This document shows positions 1 through 5,626 of a stretch of DNA of 6,114 nucleotides, piece by piece. The translations under genes were made by a program, and so were the position numbers. The stretch comes from Pseudomonadota bacterium (GTDB lineage: Bacteria; Myxococcota_A; Polyangia; Haliangiales; Haliangiaceae), in NCBI GenBank assembly GCA_023428295.1, contig JAEYYV010000130.1:1-6114 (forward strand), given 5' to 3'. How positions within the stretch are numbered: the first letter of the stretch is position 1; every line of letters begins with the position of its first letter. The notes under the pieces are model-generated. The model was not told the DNA's origin and did not search any database. It saw only the letters and a program-made list of their open reading frames with translations.

Positions 1-276
1 CGCGCCCCCGCGCGGCCCGCCCCCCCCCGCGCCTCGGAGGCGGGCGCAGCCAACGTGCCGCAAGGCGCGTTGCACCTGCGCCTCGCCGAGGAGCAGCGCG
101 CTGCCGCGAACACCGCGATGGCAAACGGCGACAACGAGCGCGCCGCTCTCTTGCTCGCGCGCGCCGAAGCTGACGCCGAAGTCGCGATCGCCCTCGCGCG
201 CCAAGCCGCTGCCGAGAAGGAGGCCGCGCGTGCGAACGAGCAGATCCGAGACCTCAACCGCCAGGTGACCCCATGA
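1..276 (+). CDS. DUF4398-like protein, 3' end only (5' truncated by window edge)
   Basis: The frame is open from base 1 to the TGA at 274-276, so this is the C-terminal part of a longer gene. A GTG at 55 could look like a start, but it falls inside the conserved stretch AGAANVPQGALHLRLAEEQ, which matches my memory of the middle of DUF4398 proteins. The real start therefore lies upstream of the window. The remaining residues are Ala/Glu/Arg-rich and predict one long amphipathic helix (MANGDNERAALLLARAEADA and onward), as expected for the second half of this short helical domain. Family members are usually small secreted or lipid-anchored envelope proteins of unknown function, often next to OmpA-family genes in Myxococcota. 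The stop overlaps the next start (ATGA, 273-276), so the two genes are probably translationally coupled. The first ~11 codons are oddly proline-rich and contain a run of nine C; see findings. Confidence 0.75.
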   Translation, partial: RAPARPAPPRASEAGAANVPQGALHLRLAEEQRAAANTAMANGDNERAALLLARAEADAEVAIALARQAAAEKEAARANEQIRDLNRQVTP

Positions 277-1223
277 AGAAACTCATCGCATCGCTTCTCC
301 TCCTCGGCGCGTGTGCCGCCCGAGGTCCGTCCAAGGAGCTCCTCGAGGCTCGCGCTGCGTACGATCACGCCGCGCGCTCCAACGCCGCCACGCTCGCGCC
401 GGCGGATCTCCACGTCGCGAAGAAGGCGCTCGTGGCCGCCGAGCGCGAGTCCTCCGACGAGCCATTCGCGCGCCGCACGCTCGACCTCGCGTACATCGCG
501 ATGCGCAAAGCGCAGCGCGCGGAAGCTCTCGGCAACGCCGTCGCCGCGAACGCCGCCGTCGCCGCCATCGAAGCGCAGCGCGTGCGCGTCCAGGCGGACG
601 TGATCGCCGCGCAGCAAGGCAAACTCCACGCGTCGGAGTCGGCGCTCGAGCGTCAACAGGGCGAGCTGAACCGCCAGCAAGCCGAGCTCGCCGCGAAAGA
701 GGGCGCGCTCGCGCAGAAGGAAGCCGAGACCGTCGCCGAGCGCAACGCGCGCCTCGCCGCCGAAGCAAAGGTCGCGGAAGCGGAGAAGAAGGCGAAGGAC
801 GCGATGGACGCGCTCGGGCGCGAGATCGCGACAAAGGAGGACACGCGCGGCACCGTGATCACGCTGTCGGGCTCGGTCCTGTTCGTGACGGGCAAGGCGA
901 CGCTGTTGCCCGGCGCCACCGCGCAGCTCGACAAGGTCGCCGACGCGCTGACCAAGCTGCCCGAGCGCCACTTCACGATCGAGGGCCACACGGACTCGAC
1001 GGGCTCCTACGCGGTCAACGCGGATCTCTCCGCGCGCCGCGCCAACACGGTGCGCGACTACCTCATCAGCCGCGGCGTCTCCGCCGACGCGGTGAGCGCC
1101 GTCGGTGTCGGCTCGCAGCGCCCCGTCGCGGACAACAAGTCCCAAGCGGGTCGTGCGATGAACCGCCGGGTCGAGATCATCGTCGACCGCACGACCTCGG
1201 CGAACGCCGCGGCGCAGAAGTAA
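273..1223 (+). CDS. OmpA-family lipoprotein with DUF4398-like N-terminus and coiled coil (Pal-like)
   Basis: This 316-aa protein is a likely outer-membrane lipoprotein that binds peptidoglycan. Residues 1-13 form a lipoprotein signal peptide, with lipobox LGAC and lipidated Cys14. Residues ~21-95 resemble DUF4398 (KELLEARAAYDHAARS, then LAPADLHVAKKAL). Residues ~98-188 are a charged Ala/Glu/Gln/Lys coiled coil, a probable periplasmic spacer. Residues ~192-306 are an OmpA C-terminal domain with GHTDSTG and NADLSARRANTVRDYL. Asp241 and Arg256 have the 15-residue spacing of E. coli OmpA Asp271 and Arg286, which contact diaminopimelate in peptidoglycan. The start is supported by the lipobox, an AGGTGA at 263-268 and the ATGA overlap with the upstream gene. 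It resembles Pal in its anchor-plus-OmpA design but is longer because of the helical region, so I do not name it pal. Domain architecture is firm; the specific role is unknown. Confidence 0.93.
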   Translation: MKKLIASLLLLGACAARGPSKELLEARAAYDHAARSNAATLAPADLHVAKKALVAAERESSDEPFARRTLDLAYIAMRKAQRAEALGNAVAANAAVAAIEAQRVRVQADVIAAQQGKLHASESALERQQGELNRQQAELAAKEGALAQKEAETVAERNARLAAEAKVAEAEKKAKDAMDALGREIATKEDTRGTVITLSGSVLFVTGKATLLPGATAQLDKVADALTKLPERHFTIEGHTDSTGSYAVNADLSARRANTVRDYLISRGVSADAVSAVGVGSQRPVADNKSQAGRAMNRRVEIIVDRTTSANAAAQK

Positions 1224-1247
1224 GGGCGCAAATCACCCTTGCGAGAA

Positions 1248-1351
<104 letters not shown>

Positions 1352-1354
1352 GAG

Positions 1355-1390
1355 AAAAACAAAAACGCCCTCGGTTCTCCGAGGGCGTTT
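1355..1390 (-). terminator. Intrinsic terminator of the minus-strand operon, possibly bidirectional
   Basis: CGCCCTCGG (1366-1374) and CCGAGGGCG (1379-1387) form a perfect 9-bp GC-rich stem around a TTCT loop, extended to 12 bp by AAA/TTT. On the minus strand it is followed by a strong U-rich tail (TTTTTGTTTTTC), 23 bp after the stop codon of the HEAT lipoprotein gene. On the plus strand only TTTGCG follows, so it may stop tRNA transcription 12 bases after the tRNA end, but less efficiently. It sits exactly between two convergent transcription units. Confidence 0.88.
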
Positions 1391-1413
1391 GCGTATCTAC
1401 GGTCGTCGAAGCC

Positions 1414-3525
1414 TTACGGTGCTTCGGCGGGCGCAGCGCTCGGCGTCTTGCCACCGGCCCACGAGAAGTAGTTACGCAGCATCGTCGTCTCGAGGTTCAA
1501 GTCGCCGATGGTGCTCTTGCCCTCGCCGGCCTTGATGGCGGCGTCGAGCTTGGTCTCGCAGTTCGCGCACGGGATCTTCGCGATCTTCGGCAGCGCGAGG
1601 AGCACCGACTGGCGCACGAGGCGGACGTCGCTCTTCGCGGCGTCGAGCAACGTGTCCGTCAGATCGGCAGCCTTCGGGCCCATCTTGCCGATCTCGAGCA
1701 TCGCGCGCTCGACGTTCGCGTCGACGAGGCCCTTCTTCTCGTCCTCGGTCCACGCGCCGATGTCCTTGATGTACTGCGACACGTTCTTCGCAGACTCCTC
1801 GGGCTTCAGCGTGAGCGTACCCACGTAGCACTTCGCGTCCTGCTTGCAGCGAATCGCGACTTCGATGCGAGCGATGTGCGTCTGGAACATGCGCGCGTAG
1901 CCCTTATAGGCCTTGACGGCACCTTCGAGCGCCTTGAACTGCGCGGTCGCCTCTTTGTGCTTCTTCTTGTGAGTCTTGAACTCCTCTTCCATCTTCTTGG
2001 TCGCGGCGGTCGCGGCCTTGATGTCTTCGGCGCTCTTCGACTTGTCGTTGGTCAGCTTGATGAGGTCGGACTTGGCCTTCTCGAGCGCCTTCTTCTGCGT
2101 CTCGAAGATCTTGTCGGCCGCGTCGGCTTCCGCCTTGGGCTTGCCCTCCGACTCCTTCTTCTTCTCGGCCGAGGCCTTGAAGTACTTGTCGGCGAGCCCC
2201 TCGAGAACGTCGAGCGACTTCGCCGACGTCGACAGGCGCGCGAACGCCGTCGCTGCTTCCTGGCGAAGCTGATCGTCGGCGGCGTTGTCCGCGGCGATCT
2301 TGCCGAGCTCGTCCACGCCCGCGCCGTCGCGGGTGAGGAACGGGTACGCGCTGATCGCGAGGATCTTCGTGTTGAGGTCGGTCTCCTTGGCCTGCCACAG
2401 CGTACGAACCGGTGCGGCAGCATCCGACGAGCCGATCTTGCGAAGCGCGTCGAACACCGCGTTGTACTGCGTGTTCGGCGAGGGCTGATCGTCCATGAAG
2501 TAGACGGGCAGCGGCGGTCGCTTGAGCGCGCCGAGCAGATCGGGCGTCGCCGCCGGATCGTAGAAGTCGCCGAGCACGACGGCCGGGTAGAAGTCCTTCG
2601 CGCTGACCGGCTGGCACTGATCCGGCGGGGCATCGCCCTTGTCGCCACAGTACTTGTCGAGGCGCTTGTCCTTGAACAGCTGGTTCGCCTCGGCGTGCTC
2701 GCCGCGGAGGATCTTGCGCAGCTCGTCCTTCGCCGACGGGCCGGTCGCGACGAGCGCGCGACGGATCTGCATGAACAGCTCCGGCGTGCGGTACATCGAG
2801 AGCGCGAGCGTCTTGGCGGCGGCCGGGTAGCGCAGATCGCCGAGCGCGTTGATCGCCGCTCCGGTGACACCGAGAAAGAGACCGAACTTCTCTTCCATCG
2901 CGCGTCCCGTCTCCTTGTCCTTCGCGGTGCGAGGATGCGGAGGGGGCTCGCGATCGATGATCTTCGTCAGCGCAGCGGCAGCGCGTGCCTTCTCGGACGA
3001 GCTGAACTTGCCGATCGCGCGAACGGCGCCGACCTGCGCTGCGATCAGCTTCTTGGAGACGGGCTTGCTCGCGAGATCGATCAGCGCGTCGAGTCCAGCG
3101 GACTGTTGCGCTTCGCCGATCGCGTCCGCGGCCTTGCTCGCAGAATCGACAGAGCGCGGGTTCGCTTCGTCGACGTTGGTGAGCGCGTCGGTGAGGAACG
3201 GCATCGCCGCGTCCCACGACGCCTTGCGACCTTCCTTCTCGAAGTCCGTGACGTACTTCGCCTTCGCCTCTTCCGGCGTCAGCGGGCGCGCCAAGCTGAT
3301 GATCACCTGAAGCAGTCGCACGGGCTTGCCCTGCGACTTCCACGCTTCACCGAGCGCGGGAATCGCGCCCGGATGACCCAGCTGCTCGAGCTCCGTGACA
3401 GCACGCTCGGCGTGCGTCGGATCATCGAGCTGCTTCGTCCAGGTCTTGTAGTCGTATTGATTGTCCGGGCAGCCGGCGAGGCCCACGAGCCCCACCAGCA
3501 TGACGAGTGCCAGTAGGCGCGTCAT
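1414..3525 (-). CDS. Large HEAT-like repeat lipoprotein with central coiled coil
   Basis: This 703-aa protein carries a lipoprotein signal (MTRLLALVMLVGLVGLAGC, Cys19 in lipobox LAGC), so it is probably anchored in the envelope and faces the periplasm. Helix-pair repeats of HEAT/ARM character occur at roughly residues 36-80, 124-190, 218-275, 313-430 and 601-665, for example LIAAQVGAVRAIGKF, TGAAINALGDLRYPAAAKTL and SDVRLVRQSVLLALPKIAK. A Lys/Glu-rich segment at ~450-550 predicts a long coiled coil interrupting the repeats. Besides Cys19 there are six cysteines in three close pairs (293/304, 560/566, 653/656 as CANC), suggesting disulfides. HEAT repeats usually act as protein-binding scaffolds. 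It is the last gene of the operon, 52 bp after the second ExbD gene, so a partner or scaffold of that proton-driven motor is the natural inference. The Shine-Dalgarno is weak (AGAGA), so the start rests on the signal peptide. I recognise no named homologue. Confidence 0.88.
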   Translation of the reverse strand: MTRLLALVMLVGLVGLAGCPDNQYDYKTWTKQLDDPTHAERAVTELEQLGHPGAIPALGEAWKSQGKPVRLLQVIISLARPLTPEEAKAKYVTDFEKEGRKASWDAAMPFLTDALTNVDEANPRSVDSASKAADAIGEAQQSAGLDALIDLASKPVSKKLIAAQVGAVRAIGKFSSSEKARAAAALTKIIDREPPPHPRTAKDKETGRAMEEKFGLFLGVTGAAINALGDLRYPAAAKTLALSMYRTPELFMQIRRALVATGPSAKDELRKILRGEHAEANQLFKDKRLDKYCGDKGDAPPDQCQPVSAKDFYPAVVLGDFYDPAATPDLLGALKRPPLPVYFMDDQPSPNTQYNAVFDALRKIGSSDAAAPVRTLWQAKETDLNTKILAISAYPFLTRDGAGVDELGKIAADNAADDQLRQEAATAFARLSTSAKSLDVLEGLADKYFKASAEKKKESEGKPKAEADAADKIFETQKKALEKAKSDLIKLTNDKSKSAEDIKAATAATKKMEEEFKTHKKKHKEATAQFKALEGAVKAYKGYARMFQTHIARIEVAIRCKQDAKCYVGTLTLKPEESAKNVSQYIKDIGAWTEDEKKGLVDANVERAMLEIGKMGPKAADLTDTLLDAAKSDVRLVRQSVLLALPKIAKIPCANCETKLDAAIKAGEGKSTIGDLNLETTMLRNYFSWAGGKTPSAAPAEAP

Positions 3526-3577
3526 GAGGTCTCTTTCTGATCTCTGTTCGTCCTCGAGAACCGTTCGTGCGCGAGCA

Positions 3578-4186
3578 CTACTTGTTCTTGACGGCGAACA
3601 GAAGGTTGTCGAAGCCAGCCGCCTTGGCGGTGTTCACGATCTTGTTGATCAGACGAGCGTCCGTGCCTTCGTCCGCCTGCAGAATCGCGAGACCGTCAGG
3701 GCAAATCTTGCCCGGCTGTGGACGGATGTTGTTCTTCGCGTCGTCGCACGCCTTCGCGAGATCCTTGGGCAGCTTGCCCATGCCGACGTCTTCTTTGATC
3801 TGCTTGGCAGCAGCGTCGAGACGCTCGTAGAGCGCATCGATCTTGAAGGTCGGCGAATCGTCGCGCAGCGCGCTCTCGACGGTCGCGATCAACTGTCCTT
3901 GATAGGTGATCTCGGACTTCGTCACGATGATCACGGGCGCCTGCTGCAGCGTCTGCTTCGATTCTGCGGTTGGCAGATCGAGGCCGCGCTGCGCCTGGAG
4001 GAGCTCACCGGAAGCGGAGAACACCATCAGGAGGAAGCACACGAGCATCGTCATCATGTCGACGAACGGCACGAGGTTCAGCGAGATGTTCGACGAGCGG
4101 GAACCCGCCGTCGAGCCAGCCTTCTTCACCAGGTGCTTGAACGGGACAGAGCGGTAGAGGCGTGAGCCTGCTGAATGCACTGGCAT
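3578..4186 (-). CDS. ExbD/TolR-family motor subunit, second and longer copy (202 aa)
   Basis: This is a stator component of a proton-motive-force motor in the inner membrane. It has a basic cytoplasmic N-terminus of ~35 residues, longer than usual for the family. One transmembrane helix follows at ~37-57 (NLVPFVDMMTMLVCFLLMVF) with Asp43, the residue equivalent to the essential proton-carrying aspartate of TolR and ExbD. A periplasmic domain occupies ~62-202. The end of that domain (GTDARLINKIVNTAKAAGFD) matches the typical C-terminal helix and strand of the fold. Before it lies an insertion (~117-165) rich in Lys and Asp, with Cys147 and Cys162, which could form a disulfide. The family is usually about 130-150 aa, so this copy is enlarged at both ends. 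The start has an excellent ribosome binding site five bases upstream. It is only 10 bp from the preceding ExbD gene. Confidence 0.93.
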   Translation of the reverse strand: MPVHSAGSRLYRSVPFKHLVKKAGSTAGSRSSNISLNLVPFVDMMTMLVCFLLMVFSASGELLQAQRGLDLPTAESKQTLQQAPVIIVTKSEITYQGQLIATVESALRDDSPTFKIDALYERLDAAAKQIKEDVGMGKLPKDLAKACDDAKNNIRPQPGKICPDGLAILQADEGTDARLINKIVNTAKAAGFDNLLFAVKNK

Positions 4187-4191
4187 GGCGG

Positions 4192-4199
4192 CCTCCTTA
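4192..4199 (-). promoter_or_regulatory. Shine-Dalgarno fused to the preceding stop codon (TAAGGAGG)
   Basis: On the minus strand the TAA stop of the 167-aa ExbD gene is the first part of TAAGGAGG, the near-perfect ribosome binding site for the 202-aa ExbD gene, with five bases to its ATG. Ribosomes finishing the first gene therefore stop on the initiation site of the second, which favours coupled translation and a fixed ratio of the two subunits. It also decides the start at 4186. Confidence 0.85.
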
Positions 4200-4700
4200 C
4201 AACGACGGTCGAGCCGCGAGGCCCGCCGGGTCAGAGAGTCCCACGTCGATGAAGCCGACCTTCACGGCCACGTCCATCGCGTGAATCACATCTTGGTATT
4301 TGACCGGAGACGTCGTCGTGCTCTCCGCAGCGATCTCGAGGTCAGCGCGATCAGCAAAGAACGCCGAGGCCTTGTGCTCCTTGAGCGTGGTCTCGAACTT
4401 TGCCCAGTCCTGATCGGTCGCCGTCTTCGGAATCTCTTGGAACTCGTTCACACGAGAGAGCCCGACCCAAATCCGATCCGCCGTGACGAGCACGGACAAC
4501 GTGACCGTCTCGTCGTCCTTCTGGACGTTCGAGGTGTCGCGGGTCTTGCCCTTCGGCTGGATGTTAATCTGGGCGATGTTCACCCAGACTGCGGTGACTA
4601 GAAGGAAGGCCGTCAAGCAGCTCATCAGGTCGATGAACGGGATGATGTTCAGCTCGACGTTGACGCTTCCTTTTTCGTCTGTTCCTACTGCTGCACCCAT
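4197..4700 (-). CDS. ExbD/TolR-family motor subunit, first copy (167 aa)
   Basis: This protein has a short cytoplasmic N-terminus of ~15 residues and a single transmembrane helix at ~19-40 (IIPFIDLMSCLTAFLLVTAV). Asp24 sits in the PFID motif, equivalent to the proton-binding Asp of TolR and ExbD. A periplasmic domain follows at ~44-167. It contains the expected beta-strand (ETVTLSVLVTADRIWVGL), a variable middle section, and the C-terminal helix/strand (PVKYQDVIHAMDVAVKVGFIDVGL), where family members typically read as a peptide on residue variation in the [Y/A]xxVixvMDxaxxaGfxxVgl pattern. The length is slightly above the usual family size. The start at 4700 is supported by GAGGAGG at 4708-4714, seven bases upstream. 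It lies 47 bp after the ExbB/TolQ gene and just before the second ExbD gene, so it belongs to the same motor operon. It shares the ELN/SLN-[IV]PF[IV]D core with the 202-aa copy but little else, so the two are diverged and probably not interchangeable. Confidence 0.94.
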   Translation of the reverse strand: MGAAVGTDEKGSVNVELNIIPFIDLMSCLTAFLLVTAVWVNIAQINIQPKGKTRDTSNVQKDDETVTLSVLVTADRIWVGLSRVNEFQEIPKTATDQDWAKFETTLKEHKASAFFADRADLEIAAESTTTSPVKYQDVIHAMDVAVKVGFIDVGLSDPAGLAARPSL

Positions 4701-4747
4701 GGTGGGTCCTCCTCGCTAAGGTTTCGAAACGCTAGAGCGAGGAACGA

Positions 4748-5389
4748 CTAGCCAGTGGGCTGCATCTGCGCGCGGTGCGACGTCACGAGGTTGACGACCT
4801 GCACGGTCACCTCGTTGATGTCGTCGATCACCTTGGTCGTCTTGCCCTGGAGCAGCGAGAAGCCGAGGAGGCCGACCAGCGACGTACCGATACCGAACGC
4901 GGTGCAGTTCAGTGCTTCGGAGATACCTTCCGCGAGCACCGTCGCCTTGTTGCCCGTCTCGTCGCCACCGACCGAGCCGAACGACTTGATCATACCGGAG
5001 ATGGTTCCGAGCAGACCGGCCATAACGGCGAAGTTCGAGAGCATCGCGAGGTACGGTGTACGCGTGTTGATCTTCGGCAGCTCGCGGAGCGCGGCCTCGT
5101 CCATCGCGGCCTGGACCTCGTCGTCGCTCTTGTTGAACTTCATGAGGCCCGCCTGGACGATGCGGGTCATCGGCGTGGGGTTCCCGGAGCAGACCTTGAT
5201 GGCGCCCTGCACGTTGCCGCTCATCACCTGGCTCTTGAGGAGCGCGAGCAGCTTGTCCTTGTCGACCGACGCGCGGAACAGAAAGACCGAGCGCTCCACG
5301 ATGATCGCGATGATGAGCACCGAGGTGAAGAGGATGGGCCACATGCCCCACCCACCCTTGTGAAACGCGGTCGAGATAGCAGTCAGCAT
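4748..5389 (-). CDS. MotA/TolQ/ExbB proton channel family protein
   Basis: This 213-aa inner-membrane protein would form the oligomeric proton channel around an ExbD/TolR pair and use the proton motive force to drive work in the periplasm or outer membrane. Three transmembrane helices are visible: ~14-37 (ending in the common ER pair, Glu32-Arg33), ~113-136 and ~161-182. The cytoplasmic loop at ~40-110 has the family helices, including ARELPK-like LRELPKINTRTPYL. Two hallmark motifs are intact: GLLGTISGMI with Thr129, and GISEALNCTAFGIG with Thr163, both in the channel-lining helices. An in-frame ATG at 5530 would add 47 residues (260 aa), but that extension is not membrane-like or conserved in style. 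The ATG at 5389 has GGAGGG five bases upstream and gives the standard family length. No TonB or TolA gene is present in the window. It could be a Tol, Exb or Agl-type motor; the sequence alone does not decide. Confidence 0.95.
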   Translation of the reverse strand: MLTAISTAFHKGGWGMWPILFTSVLIIAIIVERSVFLFRASVDKDKLLALLKSQVMSGNVQGAIKVCSGNPTPMTRIVQAGLMKFNKSDDEVQAAMDEAALRELPKINTRTPYLAMLSNFAVMAGLLGTISGMIKSFGSVGGDETGNKATVLAEGISEALNCTAFGIGTSLVGLLGFSLLQGKTTKVIDDINEVTVQVVNLVTSHRAQMQPTG

Positions 5390-5394
5390 CGAGT

Positions 5395-5400
5395 CCCTCC
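5395..5400 (-). promoter_or_regulatory. Ribosome binding site that fixes the ExbB/TolQ start
   Basis: The minus strand reads GGAGGG, then five bases, then ATG at 5389-5387. The more upstream in-frame ATG (5530) has no comparable site and would put 47 polar residues ahead of a normal ExbB N-terminus. Confidence 0.85.
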
Positions 5401-5472
5401 GAGATACTTGTCCGAAATGCGGTGACTGTCGGGTCTGGTCCGGTGCCGATGTGCAAGCATGGATCCACGCTT

Positions 5473-5497
5473 CAAGCACCCGAGATAACTCGGCTTG
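5473..5497. repeat. Dyad element 1 in the divergent region
   Basis: CCGAG (5480-5484) and CTCGG (5489-5493) form a perfect 5-bp stem around ATAA. Outside them, CAAG (5473-5476) and CTTG (5494-5497) are also complementary, with a three-base bulge (CAC) on one side. It lies about 85-110 bp upstream of the ExbB start, so it could be an operator or a leader-RNA hairpin of the motor operon. There is no T-run, so it is not a terminator. Confidence 0.5.
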
Positions 5498-5521
5498 CGC
5501 TATTCGGTAACCACATCGCCC

Positions 5522-5560
5522 CCGTAGCATCTCGGGACGCCGCGGGGCGAAATGCTACGG
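5522..5560. repeat. Dyad element 2: perfect 9-bp inverted repeat
   Basis: CCGTAGCAT (5522-5530) and ATGCTACGG (5552-5560) are exact reverse complements separated by 21 bp. Centre-to-centre distance is 30 bp, about three helical turns, so both arms face the same side of the DNA. The spacer contains a small CGCC-GCGG-GGCG hairpin. It lies mid-way between the divergent genes, where a shared regulator would bind. No T-run follows on either strand. Confidence 0.6.
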
Positions 5561-5563
5561 CTC

Positions 5564-5589
5564 CCTAGGACGCACTTGGGTGCGATAGG
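5564..5589. repeat. Dyad element 3 upstream of the rightward gene
   Basis: CGCAC (5571-5575) and GTGCG (5580-5584) pair perfectly around TTGG. They are flanked by complementary CCTA (5564-5567) and TAGG (5586-5589), with unequal gaps of three and one bases. It ends 37 bp before the ATG at 5627, a position typical for an operator overlapping a promoter. Confidence 0.5.
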
Positions 5590-5626
5590 TGCGGGAACCG
5601 CGCGCAGCCGCTAGTGTCGTAGGCGC

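Larger units (their letters stand above)
5390..5626. promoter_or_regulatory. Divergent intergenic regulatory region
   Basis: These 237 bases separate the leftward motor operon from the rightward gene at 5627 and must hold the operon promoter and probably the promoter of the other gene. I see no convincing sigma-70 -35/-10 pair and no sigma-54 GGCAC-N5-TTGC element on either strand. TAGTGT at 5612-5617, nine bases before the ATG at 5627, could be a -10 box for a nearly leaderless transcript, but it has no clear -35. The region holds three separate inverted repeats, listed individually, which are candidate operators. Confidence 0.5.

Noticed and set aside
1222..1243. Short overlapping hairpins after the OmpA-family stop codon (AAGGG/CCCTT and CGCAA/TTGCG) as a terminator or switch
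   Set aside because: Stems are only 5 bp, share two bases, and no T-run follows; this is likely chance.
1876..3516. A 546-codon open frame on the plus strand opposite the HEAT-lipoprotein gene
   Set aside because: It is the mirror of a high-GC coding gene: the product is Leu/Arg-rich with no recognisable domain, no ribosome binding site was evident, and the opposite strand has a signal peptide, helical repeats and operon context.
4748..5530. A 260-aa version of the ExbB/TolQ protein starting at 5530
   Set aside because: The extra 47 residues are polar and unlike the family N-terminus; the ATG at 5389 has a GGAGGG site at ideal spacing.
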